Below are positions 12,487 through 22,400 of a stretch of 64,000 bases of DNA, in pieces. The notes below the pieces were generated by a model, which made no database searches, was not told where the DNA came from, and saw only the letters and a list, made by a program, of their open reading frames with translations. The translations under genes were made by a program, and so were the position numbers. This stretch comes from Anarhynchus alexandrinus (taxonomy: Eukaryota > Chordata > Aves > Charadriiformes > Charadriidae): assembly GCA_008711295.1 (NCBI GenBank), contig VUYV01000326.1:618133-682132 (forward strand). The letters are read 5' to 3'. Each line of letters begins with the position of its first letter. The first letter of the stretch is position 1.

Positions 12487-15480
12487 CAATCTTGTGTTCT
12501 GGGTAATCTACCCAAATCTTTGAACACGCTGACAAACATGAGGAGGTGGAGAGTCAACTGATCTTTATTTGGATGTTTTAAAAGGTTTTTTTATCAAGTC
12601 CTCCCAAGAAGGTATTAACAAATATGCTTGTAATGAGAAGAGAAATATCATGGAGTCCTTCTTTGGTTGGAGCTGATGGTGATCATCTGGGTAGCACAAG
12701 GTAGACAAAAGTCAAGTTGGAGATGGTGATCAATGGCTTCCAAGCTTGCATCCTGAGTAGGTCTTCAGCCTTTGAGCAAACGAGTTTCCTCTGGAAAACA
12801 GTGATTCATTAAAACCGAAGTTGCCAGGTGGAGAAGTTCAATTTTTATTGAACTTTTCTGGTGACCACATCTAGGTCCAGGCTGCAAAGTCTGGTTGATC
12901 GAAGAGGAGAAACAAGCCCAGAGTACTGGGTAGCATGGCATCTAGGTTTCTTCTGTCATGTGACACCCCCAGTTCGAATTCCTACCCTGAGATTGCCTTG
13001 CAGGTCTGCCAGATCCCAGAGCATGCCTCAGCAACTAGTGTTGTGGATATGTTCTGTGTTCTTTTGGTTATACCAAGAAAAACCCAAAAGGTTTTGGTTT
13101 TGACAATGGGCAGAAAGGGAGGGAGCGGGGAGAGAGGCCCACTCGACATTTTCCATGTCTCGTCTAGCTCTGTTCTTGAGGGAGGGTGGTCCATGGGTGT
13201 GCGCACGCACGCGTGCAGACCTGTGTTACCTCTCTTCCCAAGGGAGCTAGGAGGACCCATAGCTAGAGAGGTGAGAGCTAGAGCAACCCTTTGCTTCTCT
13301 AGCTCAGTTTTAGGCTTCTTAAAAGTCTAGAAGTCATGGCAAATACCTTTAATTCTCCCACCTTCCCTGTCTGCGGTAGGTCATTGTACCAAAGAGTCAG
13401 TGCTTTTGATAAATCGTCGGATTTTGCAATAGGAGCAGGTTAACTGCAGGCACCTCAAGGATTTCGGCTCGAGTTAGTGCTTAAATATAAGAATTGGCAC
13501 CGGAAAGAGCGGAGTGGTTGGTTTATACCATGACTGGAAAATTCAGAAGAGCACTATAAGGTCTGTTACTGTGAGCGTGCAGTGGTGGGGACTGACCCTG
13601 GGAAATGCAAGGCAATAGGCGTGGGGGCAGGGGGGGGAAGCAATTTTTAATGCTCCAACAATATTACCAGGCTTTAAGTGATTTGTTCATTCAGGAAGAA
13701 GAATATCTGATTCTGGGTAGCAAAAGCAAATGAAGTGAAGGTGTATAGACTGCCACAGAAAATAACTGTGTTACATATTTAGGTGCCAAGGTCTGCGAGG
13801 CTGCTGTGCGTGAACTCTCCTGTAACACAGTTCATTAGACCCCCGCGGTGTCCCTGTGCTGTTTTCCCTTGGTAATCTGGTGGTTGTCAGTGGCACAACC
13901 TTTGTCCCCTCCCCCTAGAAGTACTAATTCCATTAGATTGCTCACTTCTAGTTAAATTATACCAGCTGACTTTGAAGTACTTAATATAAAAACATCGTGG
14001 TATGTTTGCATGATAGTTATTTGATGTAAGAAAAAAAATCTTGTGCTCTCTCTTTAGGAATTTGGGCTTTGAGTTTCATTGGGGAGTGTTGTACGTACCC
14101 AACTGCACGGTATCAGGCCCATCTCTTTTTAAAAGTGTATTTCACATCTGAGATTAGAAACGTTCTAGAGGACAGGTCAGAAGATAAAGTTGGCTGTTAC
14201 AGGCTCAGATGATAATAGTGACTTGTGCTAAAGGCTGTCCGTCCACATAGAAAACTGCACGGCTACTTCTGTTTTAACTGCTGTCAAAGGTCTGGCATTT
14301 TGGTAATAGTATTTTTTCTAAATGTACTGAGTATACTTGCCTTTAAATCCTGTTAGGTACAGATAATTATCGTTGGTATTCTGTAAATTAGCTCTATACT
14401 AGCATTCGCATTGGACTAGGCTTAATATTGTGAGCGTCAAAGATGACTTGAAAAAGGAAAATTAATTTATACCCTTTTAATGCAGTTCGACCCCATACAG
14501 GGGTTTGTTTGTAGAAGTATCAGGATTGCTACAACTGTCTTTCCCCTTTTACTTGCTGTGATTTTCTGCAGGAGAACATACAGATTTAAGTCTGTTTTCC
14601 TATAGATCGGAGACACTGAGATATCACGGTGAGGTCCATGGAAATACCTAGACAAACCAGGCCATAGTGCAGAGATAATGCATCTTTTCCCTTTTTTTTT
14701 TTCTTCTGCTGTCAATCAGGCCTCCGAGCTTTTTTTTTTTTTTTCTTTAAATGTAAAAGAGTTAAATTTTTTGAGTAAGAATGACTTCCCTCATCTGTCC
14801 GGTGTGACATCCTCTAATACCGTAGGTCTGTTCAGGCTGGATTATTTGTGGTCTTCCAGAAAAGGTAGACAGGACTGGAATTACTGATGCCAAAAATTGC
14901 CCACAGCAAAAGAGGGAAATCCTTGTTTTCAGGACAAAACCCATCCAGACCGTTTTCAGACACCCCGCAGCACACCACAAGGGTATAAATACCGACTTTT
15001 TCTTTTCCAGGTGATCTTTATGGCCAGGTAGCAGCAGGCAGGGTCAGTCTGTCTGGGCGGACGGGATGGGGGTCCTGCCCTGCAGGTTTGCCCTACTTTG
15101 GCATCAAACCCAACGGTTTTTAGGCTGGGCTTTTGTCCCCCAGGTGGAGCTCAGCCCCGGCACAGCCAGCGCCGTTGGGCGTCCGCGCTGTTCCCGCGCT
15201 CCTTGCATCTCCGCAGGTACGAGACCCGGCGTCTCTGCCGGCGTTGCTGCCTGCGCACGGCCCAGCCGCCCGGTGTGCGTTTAGGGAGCTACGTGTGGTT
15301 GGCTTTCACCCCATCCTCAGTGTTGACCCCCAGGGCAGAAAAATCAGGACTTTCTCGGTTAAAGAAAGAAAAAAAAAACAAAAAGTGAAGCAAAATCTCT
15401 GGAGAGTGGTGTTTCCCTGCAGTAGTGACGGCCATTCACCACCCGCTTCTGTTCAGCCATGACCCCTGGTTCTGTTCTGC
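12487..15480. other. Unique intergenic sequence with a small CpG-rich block at 15.1-15.3 kb
   Basis: The first part is of ordinary composition. From 13,680 to 14,460 it becomes AT-rich with many short T and A runs. A G-rich run lies at 13,621-13,637 and T runs near 14,691-14,702 and 14,731-14,745. A CpG-dense block spans about 15,120-15,290. No coding family is recognisable in any frame, and I see no interspersed repeat. Confidence 0.35.
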
Positions 15481-15701
15481 TGGGTTTTTAGCCATCTTGA
15501 CCTCATGTTTGCAAATATTATTGGTAATATAATGCTCTATGTACAAATGTCTGTGTGGTTCATGTGTATGTTTCTGTGGTTCAAGTCAGCCGCAGACTTC
15601 TGGAATTTCATTGTACTTTGGTTAAATGTTGGACTTTTAACTCTTCTACTGTATGGCTTCTTGATTTCTCTTGTCCAATGTGGACCAACTCTATTTTTGG
15701 A

Positions 15702-15723
15702 AATAAATAAGCATGTAAATAAA
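15702..15723 (+). promoter_or_regulatory. Paired candidate poly(A) signals
   Basis: AATAAA occurs at 15,702-15,707 and again at 15,718-15,723. They lie at the end of about 200 bases of T-rich, UTR-like sequence starting near 15,505. The + strand orientation matches PURA, IGIP and CYSTM1 in mammals. This could be the end of a long 3' UTR. An overlapping 86-codon frame (15,505-15,765) is hydrophobic because the DNA is T-rich and is not a convincing gene. Confidence 0.3.
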
Positions 15724-15780
15724 ATGAATGGGTTTATGCCACTTACAAGAAAATGCTTTCTTTAAAATATACACTCAGTC

Positions 15781-15862
15781 TTGTATATTTTATGGTATCT
15801 CAGGGAGCGGACAAGGCTCAGGCACCAGCAGCCTTGGTGATGAGATACCATATTATGTACAA
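15781..15862 (+). other. 82-base hairpin, miRNA-precursor-like
   Basis: The sequence folds into one long stem. An outer 8-pair helix joins 15,781-15,788 to 15,855-15,862 with one G-U pair. Next comes a 2x2 internal loop, then a perfect 12-pair helix, TATGGTATCTCA (15,791-15,802) with TGAGATACCATA (15,841-15,852). A 9/4 internal loop follows, then a perfect 7-pair helix, CAAGGCT (15,812-15,818) with AGCCTTG (15,830-15,836), closed by an 11-base loop. The total stem is about 34 layers, close to the usual primary-microRNA stem length. I do not recognise the sequence as a known miRNA. It could also be a small inverted-repeat element. It lies about 60 bases after the paired AATAAA signals. Confidence 0.4.
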
Positions 15863-16151
15863 ATTCACTTCCAAGTGGTTTCAGAAGAAGACTTTCCACC
15901 TCCTGAGCCAAACGCCCGTAGGACCAGCCTTGTGGAGGGGGGTGGGAGGGAGAATCCAGAAAGAAATGCATAGTTTAAGGGGAGTAGAGGAAAGAAAAAT
16001 GACTTTCCTCTCAACACAAGGCTTCTGGTTTGAGGTGTCCAGGTGCCAAAGATGCCGCCGAGTGTAGGGATGCCACGGGGCAGCTCTCGGCTCCTGCCCA
16101 GGAGTACGTGGAGATCAGGAGCACAATGATTTCTTTTTTTTTATTTTTAAA

Positions 16152-16253
16152 CTTCTCCACATAAACCAATATTTACCAGTAATCCTGTGTTTCTGTTTTT
16201 GTTTTTTGGCAGACTTTTACCAGTAAATATCGGTTTATTCCTGAAACCAGAAG
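16152..16253 (-). other. Second hairpin: 22-base inverted repeat, fully paired on the minus strand
   Basis: Arms 16,161-16,182 and 16,217-16,238 are inverted copies matching at 19 of 22 positions, with a 34-base loop. All three differences are A-C or C-A on the + strand. A minus-strand RNA therefore has G-U pairs there and all 22 positions pair. A short outer CTTCT/AGAAG helix (16,152-16,156 and 16,249-16,253) may extend the stem. The core TTTACCAGTAAA is itself nearly palindromic, so each arm also partly repeats the other directly. It may be a miRNA-like stem transcribed from the minus strand, or a palindromic MITE-type remnant. Confidence 0.4.
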
Positions 16254-16954
16254 CCCTAAACATACCTTTGTTTATAAGGTCAGTTGTCATTTTGTCTCTC
16301 TCATTCCCCGCTCCCCCCCAGTACAACCCGGCAGGTGATTGAAAGGTACCGAGTTTTCTTTCTAGTTTTCCTGCTCTGCGTCTCTGGGAACTGGAGCCCA
16401 CAGGACCTAGAGCCTTCTGTTGGTAACGTAGACCCGAGTTTACAAATTATTCTTTTACCATTTTAAAGCCTGCTTTTAAGGACAGAGGTGTTCCCGGCTG
16501 CCCACTACGGGAACTGGTAGAAACCCCTGCAAATGCCTAAATTGCTTCATCTCTCCGAAGCCTGCGGGTAGGTCTCTCACAAGCATCTTCAGGCTTGGGG
16601 CTGAGAAAATAATTCATTCAAAAATATACACTAAAAAATGCCATTTCTGTTTTACAGTGAGCAGGACGGGGGGAGGGAAGGGCGGGAAAGGAATTTGACT
16701 CCCCTCCCCATTTTTTTCTAATTTACTGCTAAAAAGTAAGTGTGACGCGGGGAGGAGGGAGAGAATTTGAACGTTGCCCTTCCTAAACTCATTGTAAACT
16801 CTTCCTCCAAGGCTGGGAGAAAGGGCAAGTAGAAGGTCTGATCCTTAAAAGGACATTGCTAGGTGTCTGGGACCCCAAAAGCAGCTGGCGCTTTTTAATG
16901 ACGGGAATTGCTTTAGGTCCTTTTTTCAGAGTTTTGGTTTGTACCAAGACAAAT

Positions 16955-16979
16955 NNNNNNNNNNNNNNNNNNNNNNNNN
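16955..16979. other. Assembly gap (25 N) beside A-rich sequence
   Basis: Twenty-five ambiguous bases are followed directly by A runs broken by TT (16,980-17,010). The fixed count suggests a placeholder, so the true missing length is unknown. The gap probably reflects failure to read through a long poly(A)/(T) tract. Confidence 0.9.
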
Positions 16980-17439
16980 AAAAAAAAAAATTAAAAAAAA
17001 AATTAAAAAACAGCCCTGACCCCAAAAAACCACAACCTCCCAAAAAAGCAAGCCAAGGAGGATCTCAAATGCCTAGTCTAGTTTTATCGTACATGGTAGG
17101 CGAGAGTGTTCTTGGCATAGCTGCAACCTAACTATGTCCCTTTAAGGAGCACCAGTGGCTAATTTCCTCCTAATGAACCCAAAAGCTGAGGTTTTGGCAG
17201 TTTTTTGAGTGCAGATCGAAGCTCCTGCAGCCTTAGTTGGAGTCCAGAATGAGGGGAGCCCTTCCAGCTGTGCACTTTGAGCTGAAAACTACCTTTCCTC
17301 CCCTTTTGCAGCCTGGGTGGTTCTGATTGCTGGCAGTTCTGTAATACAACTTTAATCTGAGCAATTGAGGCTGGTCCTACATTATCTTCAGACGTCTTGC
17401 GGAGGACTCCTGTTACCAGTTTGGTACTCAAAAGCTACA

Positions 17440-18060
17440 CCCCACCATCAGAAGTCACTTATTTTTCTTTTTTTCAAAGGCAGTGACAGATTACCCTCTC
17501 TAGTTCTAATGGTAAAATGATAATTGCAATGCAACTTTCTAATAAATTGTTCATATATTCATAATTCCGTTGCAATCCCAAATTGGAGAAGAGATCTGTT
17601 AAAGGTATATATTAGTCTAGATTTTTTCTTATTGTAAATACTGTAATTTTATAATACTGTCAATATTTTATTAACTTAGAAATATTTAACAGAGTTTAAT
17701 CTATGGTAGTTGATTTATTTATAGGTTTATGTTGCAGCCAATATTGCATTACATTCTAATGTAAGATTAACTTTCAGCATGTAAACATTGATTTAATATA
17801 TCATTGGAAAGATTAAGAGAGAAGACTCTCACTCTTAATCTGTAATATTTATCCCCCAATTCCCAGTTTGGAATTATTTAACAAAATATTAAGAGGTTTC
17901 AAGAGCTCATGAATCTAACAACTGCAGTTGGGTTTGAAAACTTGAATTTTGCAATGTACCTGGCTCTTTCACCCTGTGAACGAGTTTGCTTCAATATCTA
18001 ATCTATATATAGTACGGAAGTCTTTATTTTGAGCAAAGGGACACTGTCAGTTCAATTTTA
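17440..18060 (+). other. AT-rich, UTR-like block; possible IGIP-equivalent locus
   Basis: About 600 bases of AT-rich sequence lack homopolymer slippage and are rich in TGTA, ATTTA and AATATT words, as in slowly evolving vertebrate 3' UTRs. The block contains a 10-pair stem (17,810-17,819 with 17,832-17,841) and a 30-codon frame at 17,909-18,001. In mammals the tiny single-exon IGIP lies between PURA and CYSTM1 on the same strand, which is where this block sits. I cannot confirm conservation by eye. Confidence 0.3.
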
Positions 18061-18070
18061 GATTCTTGTT

Positions 18071-18096
18071 GTGGGCGGGGGGAGAAGGGGGGGGGG
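18071..18096 (+). repeat. G-rich low-complexity run
   Basis: Consecutive G runs (GGG, G6, G10) are interrupted only by C and AGAA, giving a G-quadruplex-capable + strand. The run marks the sharp change from the AT-rich block on its left to a CpG-rich stretch at about 18,170-18,340. Confidence 0.55.
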
Positions 18097-18391
18097 TCAG
18101 CAAAACTCACCCCTGGTGCATGTGTGTTAATTCCTTTTTAATCGCAAGGGAAAAATCCTTTCCTTGTTGGTTTGGGTATTTGGCTGGAAGCATTCCTGCA
18201 GCGGTGTGCATCCCTGCAGCCGGGGCACGGGGTGGAAATCCGGCCGCTACGAGGGGTCTCGGCGAGAGGCAGATGCCTGGCGGTGCTGCCACGTCCTGCC
18301 ATCCCCGGCACCGACTGCAGTCGGAGGTCGGTGAGATGGGTAAAAGTGCACAGGGTCTAAAACTTGCCAAATTTTGACCAAAGTTTTTGCC

Positions 18392-18432
18392 TTTTTTTTT
18401 TTTTTTTTTAAAAAAAATCTCTCTCTCTCTCT
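18392..18432. repeat. T18-A8-(TC)n low-complexity cluster
   Basis: Eighteen T, then eight A, then a (TC)n run lie back to back. The T-to-A switch could extrude as a small hairpin. No SINE or retrocopy body adjoins it, so it is better read as simple sequence. Confidence 0.6.
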
Positions 18433-18756
18433 TTTAGCCTGATGGTGTCCCTTTAACAGCATAAAGATGTTCACGTTCTCTGAAAAACCGTTAGAAGTTA
18501 TTTTCTTTTTAAGGCAAGGGAGAATTGGTCTGTAATATGTTTGCAACGTAACTTGCATAAAAATACCAAAAATATATTAAGGGTTTTCACGGGAGTTGGT
18601 ATTTTTTGAGTGTAAAAGTTAATCTTTATTAGAGATGTGCCAATCTATACTGCTTTATTGTAGTGTTGTTACACTTAGGCATTTCAGTTAACTTACGAAT
18701 ATATACTGTAACAGTATACTTTGTACAGATTTATTTAAAATTTATTTGAAAACTGA

Positions 18757-18778
18757 AATAAAGTAGGCAGAAAATAAA
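18757..18778 (+). promoter_or_regulatory. Paired candidate poly(A) signals
   Basis: AATAAA occurs at 18,757-18,762 and 18,773-18,778, after about 200 bases of AT-rich UTR-like sequence with TTTGTACAG and TTATTTAAA words. A further AATAAA at 19,378-19,383 ends another AT-rich block (19,240-19,420). These are good candidates for alternative ends of a + strand transcript from PURA or an IGIP-like gene, but they remain unproven without RNA data. Confidence 0.35.
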
Positions 18779-19439
18779 GATATTTATTTTTCATTTGACT
18801 ATGTAAGAAGGTATCATTCTTTTGGTTTTAGTGCACTGGTGTACCAAGCCTCAGAACCACTGCTTTCTCCAGCTCATAGGATGCTTTTCCGAGACTGTGG
18901 ATACGTGTATGTGTACTGCTGTGTTGATAAGTAAATGCCAACGATGGAGTTCGTTGCTTTTATACATCCCAAAGAGAAGTTCTCCACCCTTCATTTTCTG
19001 TTTTCTGACCGAAAAGGCGTGTGTTTGTGAACAGTGTTCACGCGAGTTCTGCCATCCCACTCTCACATCAGCTTATACCAATGCCAGGATGGGAGGATTT
19101 GCCTGCGTACCTTCCCCAAAACACCCTGGTCCACAGTGACATCGTCAGGGAGCAGTTCAAACGTGTGTCCTTTGGGCTTTGTGTAAAGCAAACACAGAAC
19201 AAGAAAAATCGAGATGTTAAAATCCATTAGAAAACAAAATCCTTATTGTACAGTAGTATGGAGATCTCTAGTCAACCTGCCATTAATAATAGATTCTTAT
19301 TTTTTGAATGATCTATTTAAAAGAACAGCAAGCATTGTATTTGCTAGTAAATCTGAAGTGTTTACATGGAATTACTAAATAAATTATTTGATTTAAGATG
19401 GCTCTCATCAGTGCTGATTTTTAACGCTGGAAATTAATT

Positions 19440-22400
19440 TTGGCAGCTGCTTTTTTAGTTGGTGCTGTTCTTTAAAATCTTCCAAAGCAGGTGTTTTTTT
19501 CCGTGCACCTTGTGTTTTAAATTAGGTTCTGAGGAAGACGCAAAGCATACCCCTCCCTGCGAGGTCTGACAGGAGTGCTAGCTAACGTTTTCCAACCCCC
19601 CTCCACATCATGAGATTGCCCCTTCACATCCCCAACAACTGATTACGTTGCTGAGACAGAGCAGGATGCTCTGAACTGGAAGCCCTGCGGCAGATGGTAC
19701 TTGCTCAGCTGCAGCTTTCGCTGGTCTGAGTCCTGGTCCATGTATGTATGTAATGGGTTTTTTTAGCAGAAAATGTTGGAATAGAAGTAAAACATCATCC
19801 TTCAAGGTAACAAGATGTCCAGCTCGGTTCCAGCGTGGCTTGGTCCTGCTTCCCACGGTTACAAGGCTGCGGGAAAGCCCCGTGCTCCCAGCCCTGTGAC
19901 CCTGCTCAGGGCCTTCATGTCTGCGGACAGTCGAGAGGAGCTGAAGCGGACGGGTGCTTTGGATCGTCATCAAGGCTGACGGCTAATTCTCTGAGCACCA
20001 GAGGTGGTGGATGGAGTGGGTGATGCCTGGCCCCGGGGGTTCCAGCCCAGCGTGGCTTCTGGCTGAGGTGGAAAGCAGCAGGGGCGCAGTTAGTGAGAAG
20101 CTGGATGGAGAAATCCATGTCAAAGGACCACGCAGGAACAGCAGGCAGTCATTGCAAATGCCGAGTCTGGCCACACTGTGTCCCCCTCCAAGCACTGCAT
20201 ACACTTGTTCTTTCTTAGGCGTTCAAAACTGGGGAAGAAATGAAAAACTATAAATAATGCAATCTATCCCTGCATTTCTCATTTCCCAGGCTTTCTCGTA
20301 CAGCATGCTAAGTCACCTCATGTTTAATTTAATGCTCTCAGTGCCAGTTCCCCGGTTAGAAAACCCATCGAACACTCACATTATGCGCTATTTGAAATTT
20401 TTTTTGGACACGGATTTCACGCTTCATATTCAGGGCAGGATTCCCGTCCTCCCCGAGCATGCTCACACCGCGGTGGCGCTGCTGGCTGCCTCGCGCTTGC
20501 GGGGAGCGACGAGCCCAGAGCCCGCTCCACGCATACAGCCAGCATCTCCCCCCACCACCCGCTCCTCCTTCCCACTCCTCTCACCCTTGCTGGTTTGAAA
20601 AGGTACAAGATTTCTGTCCCCTCGCCCCGCAGTGCAGTCCCGGCTCTCCCCGAGCCTTCCCCCCTCCAGGGCTGCTCACTGATCACAACACATGCACACC
20701 GTGCTGCTTCCGTTGGAAAGAATTCTGCTCTCCACTTATTCTTCTGAATAGCATATTTATACGCATCTTTTTCTCAAGTGAGAGCTAGCATGTGGTTATG
20801 AGCAGTATATTCCCAGTAATTTGCTTTCTGTTTTGGGGGAAATTGAACACACTGATAAAATGGCTACATTTATCTGAGGAACATCAGGAAACTTAATTGG
20901 GACAGATGTTTCTCAGTGCTGGTACCTACCAGCCCTGGCCAATGGTTGGTGCTTCAGAAAAAGTTGGGAACAGCTGCTCTGTACCTTGCCGAGTCATGCA
21001 AAGCCCTTATTTTGGAAGAAAATATTTCCTCATTATCTTTATTTGCCACCCCCACCCCCCACAGTCTCTTTTGAGCATGAGGATTTACAAACGTAGCTCA
21101 GGAGATGATTCAACCCACTGCTGAGCCTCGCAGCTGTAATGATGGTTTAATACGGCCGCTGGCAGAGAACAAGGTGGACGGCCTGACCTGCTCCAGGGAC
21201 GTGCCCGCAGCTCCGGTCCCGCTGCCTCTGGTGGTGCCTCTTCTCATTTTAGTGCTTAAAACCCAAACTGAAACATCGAACAAAAACAATGATCACAAAT
21301 TTGCAGGTTTAGTAATTGCTTGCATTTGTTTGTGACTGATGGGGTGACGCTCCAGTAACTCGCATATGGAGCATCTTGAACCAGCTTTGCCTCACTTGAT
21401 GGCTTCCCACCAAAGCAATTCCTTCCACACTGGCTTGTTTGGCATTGCAGAGAACCTGCTGTCTTTTCTGGAAATCGGCTAAAGTAGTTATTCAAGAAAA
21501 AAGAAGTGCCACAGGGTGGCATTTTCCGACAGAGACAACCAGAGCAGGTGATTTTGCTGTCACCACCACCACCATGCTCGCATGGAAAGGTGACCTGAAA
21601 GCCAACTGATAGCTCCCTCCAGTGCTGCCATCTTGGTGTTTGGAGCAGAGACTACTCTTGATGCCAAGAAATGCTTAATTGCAATGAGGAGGCATAGACG
21701 TGAACTTCATCCATCTCCAAACAGCTTCCCCTTCAACCTGGCACAGCATGGTACCTGTAAAGGCATAATTTGAACTATTTCACCCCAGATTTGTTTCTCC
21801 AAGTCTAAAATACGGAGATGCTAAAAGTGGGGAAAGAGAGGAGCTTAATAGGGAGAACCAATACTGGTGATAACATCAAATAGTTGTTCAGATGGGAAAC
21901 CAACCTGATTGATTGTTGTAGCCACCCGTGGGAGGGGTGGGAGAGGCTTGTCTCCCGTATTTTACTCTGTAACTCACCCAGTGTTTAAGTTGGCCTGGGA
22001 ATCAAAAGCCATGGCAAAGACAGATGATGATTTCTGCTGTCGGGCAAGGAGGACGTTAGCATGACTCCTGGTGAGCCATTGCTCTGCACCTCCCGGACAA
22101 GGTGGTGCACAAACGTCTCCAGCTGCTCTGGAGTTTGGCCAGGGCATTTGGAGGCAGCTGCCTGCTCTGGGGCAGCTGTCAGGCGGACGCTGCCGTGGGA
22201 AGCTGTCTTCGTGTTGCAGTGCAGCAAAAGCCTGTTAGCACTTGCACTGAGCACTCGACGCCGATGGATGCACGGAAGAGCTTGACCCCCAAGAAGGATG
22301 CCCTGAGAGAGCAATAAACACAGAGGGAAAGAGGAAGGGGCTGGAAGGAAGGCAAAGCCCAGCCTAGCCCTGCTGCCCCTACAACAGACACTTGGATTCC

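Noticed and set aside
12928..12987. tRNA-like stretch with GGGTAG/CTACCC ends and an AGTTCGAATTC B-box-like word
   Set aside because: Only 60 bases long, the T-stem does not pair, and there is no proper A box or anticodon arm. It is a chance combination.
15505..15765. 86-codon hydrophobic frame that looks like a membrane protein
   Set aside because: The hydrophobicity comes from T-rich UTR-like DNA, the frame runs through two AATAAA signals, and no start context or homology is evident.
17810..17841. Perfect 10-pair stem with a 12-base loop
   Set aside because: A stem of this size is expected about once by chance in a 64-kb window, and no extension of the stem exists.
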